Shown: in pieces, positions 59,494-64,000 of the stretch
How the letters are laid out: each line of letters opens with the position of its first letter
How positions within the stretch are numbered: the stretch's first letter is position 1
From: QYOJ01 sp964616825
GTDB lineage: Bacteria; Bacteroidota; Bacteroidia; Bacteroidales; FEN-979
DNA length: 64,000 nt
Assembly (NCBI GenBank): GCA_964616825.1
Contig: CAZTSX010000003.1
Coordinates: forward strand, 62,001 to 126,000
Reading direction: 5' to 3'
Translations under genes and position numbers: made by a program
The notes under the pieces: generated by a model
What the model saw: only the letters and a program-made list of their open reading frames with translations
Told to the model about the DNA's origin: nothing
Databases searched by the model: none

Positions 59494-60597
59494 ATGAAAT
59501 TATCGGCCAGGACAGTGAAAACAGAACGCTATCCCATCCATATCGGAGAGGAGGTGTTTACTGTCTTGCAGAAGGAGTTGAAACACTACAGGAAAACCAA
59601 ATCTGCTATTTTCCTGTTAACCGATTCCAATACATTCCGCTTTTGCCTTCCTGCGCTTGTCTCCAAATGTCCTGAACTGGAAAAGGCTGTTGTCATAACG
59701 CTCGATTCCGGTGAGGAGAGCAAAACCCTGCGGAATGCGGAGTATCTCTGGAAGGAGCTTGCCGGGAAGCAGGCCAACAGACACTCTTTACTGATTAATC
59801 TCGGTGGAGGAGTGATTACAGATCTGGGAGGCTATGTCGCTTCCGGTTTTCACAGAGGGATAGATACGATTCATATCCCTACATCGATGATCGGCCAGAT
59901 CGATGCCTCCATCGGAGGAAAGACAGGTGTGAACCTGGATGGCCTGAAGAACCAGGTCGGGACGTTCTTTTTTCCTAAAGGTGTTTACATCTGGCCCGGT
60001 TTTCTGGCTACTCTTGATCCAAAACATCTTCGTTCCGGGATCGCAGAGGTTGCTAAAACTGCACTTGTTAAAGATGAGCAGTTCTGGCGCTGGCTTACAA
60101 AAAGATCAATAGAAGAGATGCTGGCTATCCCGTTTGAGGAACGATTCTGGAAGGATCTCATCTTAAAGACGATCCGGATCAAACAGGAGATCGTCAGCAA
60201 TGATCCTTTTGAACACAATCAACGTAAGCTGTTGAATTTTGGCCACACCATCGGTCACGCCATTGAATCGCTAGCCTTGCAACGGGATACTCCTGTTCTC
60301 CATGGAGAGGCTGTTGCAGCAGGAATGATCTGCGAAAGTTTTCTTTCTGTTGAGCAGACAGAATTGGATCCGGCCGAGTTGCAATCAATTATTGCCTGGC
60401 TGATGCCGGGGTTTGGGAAACTGCCTCTCATCTATGAGGATGAATCTGTCAGGATGGACCTGATGCAACACGACAAAAAGAACAGGCAGCAGGAAATTCG
60501 GTTTACTCTCCTTTCACGGATCGGTCAGGGAAAAATCAACCAGGTATGTGATTCGGAAAGGATCCGGGATGCTTTTCGTAATTATTACGACCTCTGA
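59494..60597 (+). CDS. aroB: 3-Dehydroquinate synthase
   Basis: Shikimate-pathway enzyme of 367 residues that converts DAHP to 3-dehydroquinate with NAD and zinc. Visible: NLGGGVITDLGGYVASGFHRGI (about 102-123, NAD site), PTSMIGQIDASIGGKTGVN, KNQVGTFFFPKGV, and the zinc ligands in SGIAEVAKTAL and LNFGHTIGHAIE and HGEAVAAGM. It starts 2 bases after the ald stop. Confidence 0.95.
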   Translation: MKLSARTVKTERYPIHIGEEVFTVLQKELKHYRKTKSAIFLLTDSNTFRFCLPALVSKCPELEKAVVITLDSGEESKTLRNAEYLWKELAGKQANRHSLLINLGGGVITDLGGYVASGFHRGIDTIHIPTSMIGQIDASIGGKTGVNLDGLKNQVGTFFFPKGVYIWPGFLATLDPKHLRSGIAEVAKTALVKDEQFWRWLTKRSIEEMLAIPFEERFWKDLILKTIRIKQEIVSNDPFEHNQRKLLNFGHTIGHAIESLALQRDTPVLHGEAVAAGMICESFLSVEQTELDPAELQSIIAWLMPGFGKLPLIYEDESVRMDLMQHDKKNRQQEIRFTLLSRIGQGKINQVCDSERIRDAFRNYYDL

Positions 60598-60611
60598 TCG
60601 GAGCTCATTCA

Positions 60612-61877
60612 ATGAAGATTTGTACAGTATATAAAGAGGATCGGACAGTGAACGGAATGATTCTCCTTCCGGCTTCAAAAAGCATCAGTAACAGGTTGCT
60701 GATCATTCGTTCCCTTTCTGAGACTGGTTTCCGGATAGCTAATCTTTCAACTTCGGATGATACAGCTCTGTTAACACAACATTTAGCCACGATCAACGAC
60801 CATCAAGGGAGTTCAACGTTGTGTACGCTTGACACCCACAATGCCGGAACGGTGATGCGATTTCTTACTGCTTATCTAGCCGTGAAACCGGGGAGATGGA
60901 CTCTGGTGGGAAGCGAGCGGATGTATGAACGCCCGATTGGGCCCCTGGTGGAAGCGCTGATTAACCTTGGAGCTGATATAGAATACCTTGGCACATCCGG
61001 ATTTCCTCCTCTGAAGATCACAGGAAGGTCATTACGCGGTGGTGACCTGCAGGTAGATGCTTCGGTCAGCAGCCAGTTTATTTCAGCTCTTTTGATGATA
61101 GCGCCCATCCTCCCTGGTGGGCTATCGCTCACCATGACAGGGAAGTCTGTTTCAGCTCCTTATATTGAGATGACGATCAGGGTCATGGAGAAATTTGGCA
61201 TAGATCTCCATCATGAACAAAACATGATCAGGATAAAACCTGGCAAATACAAAGGGGTAGATTATACTGTGGAGGCTGACTGGTCATCTGCGGCTTTCTG
61301 GTACGAAGCAGTCGCCGTGTCGGATAATGCGGATCTCCACCTGCCCGGACTTCTTCTGCCCAGCATCCAGGGAGATGCCGTATTGCCCATGGTATATAAA
61401 GACCTGGGTGTGCATACCGAAAAGAGACTCAATGGCATCATCCTGACAAAGAAAGAGATGGGAACAGATGTGTTCCGGTACGATTTCAGGGGATGCCCGG
61501 ATATTGCTCCTGTCGTGATCTCAACGTGTGCTGCATTGGGAATCAAAGGCGCATTTCACGGACTGAAGAGCCTGAATATCAAAGAGACTAACCGGATAAC
61601 CGCATTATTAAATGAGCTCAGAAAAATCGGAATTATTCTGGAACTTACTGGAGAAGGCGATCACATTGATCTGCTTGCAGAGAGTCAGGCTTCGCTCAGC
61701 CAGCATGCTAACATCGTTTTTGAGAGCTATTACGATCACCGGATGGCCATGGTATTTGCTCCACTGGCGATGATGCTTGGATCGATCAGGATTGCCAACC
61801 CGGATGTGGTATCAAAATCATACCCGGGATTCTGGGAGGAGATGATGAAAGTGGGATTTGTGATTTCTAATTTGTAA
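60612..61877 (+). CDS. aroA: 3-Phosphoshikimate 1-carboxyvinyltransferase (EPSP synthase)
   Basis: Sixth shikimate-pathway enzyme, 421 residues, which transfers enolpyruvyl from PEP to shikimate 3-phosphate. Motifs: LPASKSISNRLLIIRSLS (about 18-35), NAGTVMRFLTAYLAVKPG, GSERMYERPIGPLVEAL (about 102-118), SVSSQFISALLMIAP, VEADWSSAAFWYEAVAVS and KETNRITALLNELRKIG. It lies 14 bases after aroB in the same operon. Substrate-contacting residues look complete. Confidence 0.95.
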   Translation: MKICTVYKEDRTVNGMILLPASKSISNRLLIIRSLSETGFRIANLSTSDDTALLTQHLATINDHQGSSTLCTLDTHNAGTVMRFLTAYLAVKPGRWTLVGSERMYERPIGPLVEALINLGADIEYLGTSGFPPLKITGRSLRGGDLQVDASVSSQFISALLMIAPILPGGLSLTMTGKSVSAPYIEMTIRVMEKFGIDLHHEQNMIRIKPGKYKGVDYTVEADWSSAAFWYEAVAVSDNADLHLPGLLLPSIQGDAVLPMVYKDLGVHTEKRLNGIILTKKEMGTDVFRYDFRGCPDIAPVVISTCAALGIKGAFHGLKSLNIKETNRITALLNELRKIGIILELTGEGDHIDLLAESQASLSQHANIVFESYYDHRMAMVFAPLAMMLGSIRIANPDVVSKSYPGFWEEMMKVGFVISNL

Positions 61878-61887
61878 TTTTGACCGC

Positions 61888-62607
61888 ATGCTTGTCGATA
61901 TTTTCATTCCCTGTTTCATTGACCAGGTTTATCCGAAGACCGGGATAAATATGGTCAGGGTGCTGGAGAAACTAGGTGTGGCAGTTCATTACAATGGAAA
62001 CCAGACCTGTTGTGGTCAGATGGCCTTCAACAGTGGTTTCTGGGAGGAGGCTAAAGCGATGGGAGAGAAATTTATCGGTGATTTCACGAATGACCGTCCG
62101 ATAGTAGGTCCTTCGGCTTCCTGTATCGGATATATCCGGAACTATTTTCCCTGGTTATTCCACAATACAGCTTTCCATTACGAATACAAACAACTTCGAA
62201 AAAATGTCTATGAATTTACCGATTTCGTGGTCAATATTCTGAAAAAGGAGGATGCAGGAGCCACTTTTGAACATGTAGTAACCTATCACAGCTCATGCGC
62301 ATCTTTAAGGGAATATGGCCTCAAAGATGAGCCACAACGACTTCTTTCACATGTGAAAGGACTGGAGCTGAGAGAGATGAAAGAGCATGATGTCTGTTGT
62401 GGATTCGGAGGTACATTTTCTGTCAAGTTTGAACCGATCTCAACTGCTATGGCTGAACAGAAGGTTCAACATGCACTCGATACCGGAGCCGAATATATTG
62501 TCTCTACTGATTCCTCTTGCCTGTTACACCTTCAGGGTTATATTGATAAGCATCAGTTACCTATCCAAACAATTCATATCATCGATGTGTTAGCCTCAGG
62601 GTGGTAA
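61888..62607 (+). CDS. LutA-like CCG-domain Fe-S protein
   Basis: Soluble protein of 239 residues with two cysteine-rich CCG motifs: NQTCCGQMAF with upstream CF (about 8-45) and CCGFGGTFS (about 170-178), plus PSASCIGYIRN and YHSSCASLREYG. This layout is that of LutA, part of the lactate-utilisation LutABC complex, and of heterodisulfide-reductase CCG domains. lutB and lutC are not visible nearby; it could form a complex encoded elsewhere, or have another role. It follows aroA by 10 bases. Confidence 0.85.
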   Translation: MLVDIFIPCFIDQVYPKTGINMVRVLEKLGVAVHYNGNQTCCGQMAFNSGFWEEAKAMGEKFIGDFTNDRPIVGPSASCIGYIRNYFPWLFHNTAFHYEYKQLRKNVYEFTDFVVNILKKEDAGATFEHVVTYHSSCASLREYGLKDEPQRLLSHVKGLELREMKEHDVCCGFGGTFSVKFEPISTAMAEQKVQHALDTGAEYIVSTDSSCLLHLQGYIDKHQLPIQTIHIIDVLASGW

Positions 62608-62615
62608 ATTTATTG

Positions 62616-62623
62616 TATATTTG
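62616..62623 (+). promoter_or_regulatory. Candidate -7 box for the large secreted protein
   Basis: TATATTTG fits TAnnTTTG, 22 bases before the ATG at 62646. No clear -33. Confidence 0.45.
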
Positions 62624-62645
62624 TTCAACGAGACAGCAAATTTTA

Positions 62646-64000
62646 ATGCCATTTAGTAAAACATTTACTGTAGTAACTCATTGTATTGCAGGCTTAATCG
62701 GGTTTCTTTTATTTATTAGCCCTGCATTTGCACAAGACCTAAGCAGGTCGCCTAATAATCAGGATTGTCTGGGTGCGATCCCTGTTTGCCAACCCATTTA
62801 TAGCACAATCGCCTCATATATTGGATGCGGTAATGTTTGTCCCGAAATTCATAATAACAGTGTATGTCCACTTTGCATGGACGGAGAGATCAACGATGTG
62901 TTTTACATTATCACAGTCCAGACTGATGGTATCCTGAGGTTTACACTGACACCAAATAATTCTAGTAACGACTACGACTGGTCGGTATTTAACATGACCG
63001 AGTCAGATTGTTCACAACTCTATCCGAATGCGGTAGAGCTTCAGGTGAGCTGTAATTCATATGGAGTATTAGGATATAATGGTCCTACGGGGATCAATAC
63101 TGCACAGAGTGATAATACTGATTGCAATGGACCAGGTACCACGAATGGTCCCGCGTTCAACAAAGATCTGGACGTGCTGGCAGGTGAAACCTACCTCATC
63201 AACATTAGCAACTGGTCCTCTTCTAACCAGCAAGGGTATTTGCTCGATTTCAGTGGTTCCACATCAACCATTTACGATGATATACCCCCTGTGATCGACT
63301 CAATTCAGCAAGAGGTTCCCTGTAATGGGACTACTCAACTCTACTTCCGGTTTTCCGAAAATGTCATGTGCGATGATGTCTTTCATCATGAAGAGAATTT
63401 TTCACTGACTGGCCCGGGTGGTACAATTACTATAACAGATGTACTCAGCGAAGATTGCGGAACCGGCGCCAGCCAGTCCCCATTTTTTTATCTACAGTTG
63501 GATACGGCGGTAAACACAGGTAGTTATACCTTAAGTATCATAGGTGATATTCGTGACCTCTGCTCCAATATTGCATTGTATGAAAGTTACCCGTTTGAGA
63601 TCTCCCAGTTGAACGCACCAGTAGCTGGAGCAGGGAATGATACCACTGTTTTTAATGGTGCTGTTATTACTTTAAACGGCTCTGGTACAAACGGCACACC
63701 GCCTCTTTCATTTCACTGGGAACCTGCTAATTTGCTGATAAATCCCAATGTAGAGGACCCCACCACGGTACCCATGGGTGGCTCCACAGAATTTACTGTT
63801 ACGGTCACTGATGGCCTGAATTGTTACGATGAAGATGATGTACTGGTCACGGTCCTGGGAGGTCCTCTCGGCGTCACTGCTACTGCCACGCCGGGTACGA
63901 TCTGTCTGGGAGAATCGGTTCAGCTCAATGCAATCGGCTCAGGTGGAAGTGGAGATTATACCTACTCCTGGAGTTCCGATCCTCCAGGATTTTCATCTAC
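62646..64000 (+). CDS. Large secreted PKD-domain protein, N-terminal part (runs off the edge)
   Basis: An open frame from an ATG at 62646 continues to the window end (451 codons). The signal peptide (hydrophobic IAGLIGFLLFISPAFA, about 14-29) is followed by a cysteine-containing domain (NQDCLGAIPVCQPIYSTI ... VCPLCMDGEINDVFY), as in large Bacteroidota surface proteins of the SprB/gliding type. A beta-sandwich domain with PPVIDSIQQEVPCNGT follows, and then PKD repeats from about residue 328 (AGNDTTVFNGAVITL ... SFHWEPANLL). Probably exported by T9SS; the C-terminus with the sorting tail is outside the window. Adhesion or cell-surface structure is inferred. Confidence 0.8.
   Translation, partial: MPFSKTFTVVTHCIAGLIGFLLFISPAFAQDLSRSPNNQDCLGAIPVCQPIYSTIASYIGCGNVCPEIHNNSVCPLCMDGEINDVFYIITVQTDGILRFTLTPNNSSNDYDWSVFNMTESDCSQLYPNAVELQVSCNSYGVLGYNGPTGINTAQSDNTDCNGPGTTNGPAFNKDLDVLAGETYLINISNWSSSNQQGYLLDFSGSTSTIYDDIPPVIDSIQQEVPCNGTTQLYFRFSENVMCDDVFHHEENFSLTGPGGTITITDVLSEDCGTGASQSPFFYLQLDTAVNTGSYTLSIIGDIRDLCSNIALYESYPFEISQLNAPVAGAGNDTTVFNGAVITLNGSGTNGTPPLSFHWEPANLLINPNVEDPTTVPMGGSTEFTVTVTDGLNCYDEDDVLVTVLGGPLGVTATATPGTICLGESVQLNAIGSGGSGDYTYSWSSDPPGFSS

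Overview
The window is a gene-dense stretch of a Bacteroidota chromosome, probably class Bacteroidia; I cannot place it lower. The grounds are the fused lpxC-fabZ gene between lpxD and lpxA, a PorX-type PglZ response regulator, secreted proteins ending in type IX secretion (T9SS) sorting tails, DUF4369 and DUF6427-like proteins, and TAnnTTTG -7 promoter boxes with few Shine-Dalgarno sites. I see no rRNA, tRNA, insertion sequence or CRISPR array, and no gap between genes longer than about 205 bases.

Layout. 1-4602 (minus): nadB (cut by the edge), sucB, sucA. 4691-6058 (plus): M20 dipeptidase. 6086-13197 (minus): korA, korB and tilS, then dsbD and a small T9SS cargo protein. 13359-13526 (plus): a ferredoxin gene facing korAB, closed by a two-way terminator. 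13582-16896 (minus): mnmD, NUDIX, exonuclease, lipoprotein and lpxH. 16928-20593 (minus): rubrerythrin, rubredoxin and a four-subunit 2-oxoacid:ferredoxin oxidoreductase. 20712-33012 (minus): two aminotransferase-fold enzymes, a GHL10-like hydrolase, a ZIP transporter, an M28 peptidase, a BaiN-like flavoprotein, a Kelch protein and YqgE. 33065-36908 (plus): murL, murD2 and a LysM glucosaminidase. 36894-43752 (minus): a large membrane-anchored protein, rnhB, a membrane protein, purD and a glycosyltransferase. 43867-48893 (plus): polysaccharide flippase, two chain-length proteins and an O-antigen ligase. 48916-55567 (minus): lpxD2, efp, an ABC ATPase, lpxA, lpxC-fabZ, lpxD and an HD hydrolase. 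55738-64000 (plus): porX, tsaE, a lipoprotein, ald, aroB, aroA, a LutA-like protein and the start of a large secreted PKD protein.

How the genes fit together. 2-Oxoacids can be oxidised by three systems here: NAD-linked SucAB, KorAB next to a small ferredoxin, and a VorDBAC-type complex. With rubredoxin and rubrerythrin this suggests an organism that lives with little oxygen but meets some. Much of the rest builds the envelope: lipid A, O-polysaccharide, peptidoglycan and T9SS control. The murL-murD2 pair points to the Xanthomonas-type route, in which L-Glu is added and then epimerised on the UDP-MurNAc dipeptide.

The most unusual feature is a family of degenerate 7- or 8-base tandem arrays, often joined to a short palindrome-like core of the GTCATTGCGAG type. 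The arrays fill gene boundaries, supplying stop codons and running up to start codons. They also lie inside reading frames, in the sucB linker, the murL tail and the N-terminus of the LysM glucosaminidase.
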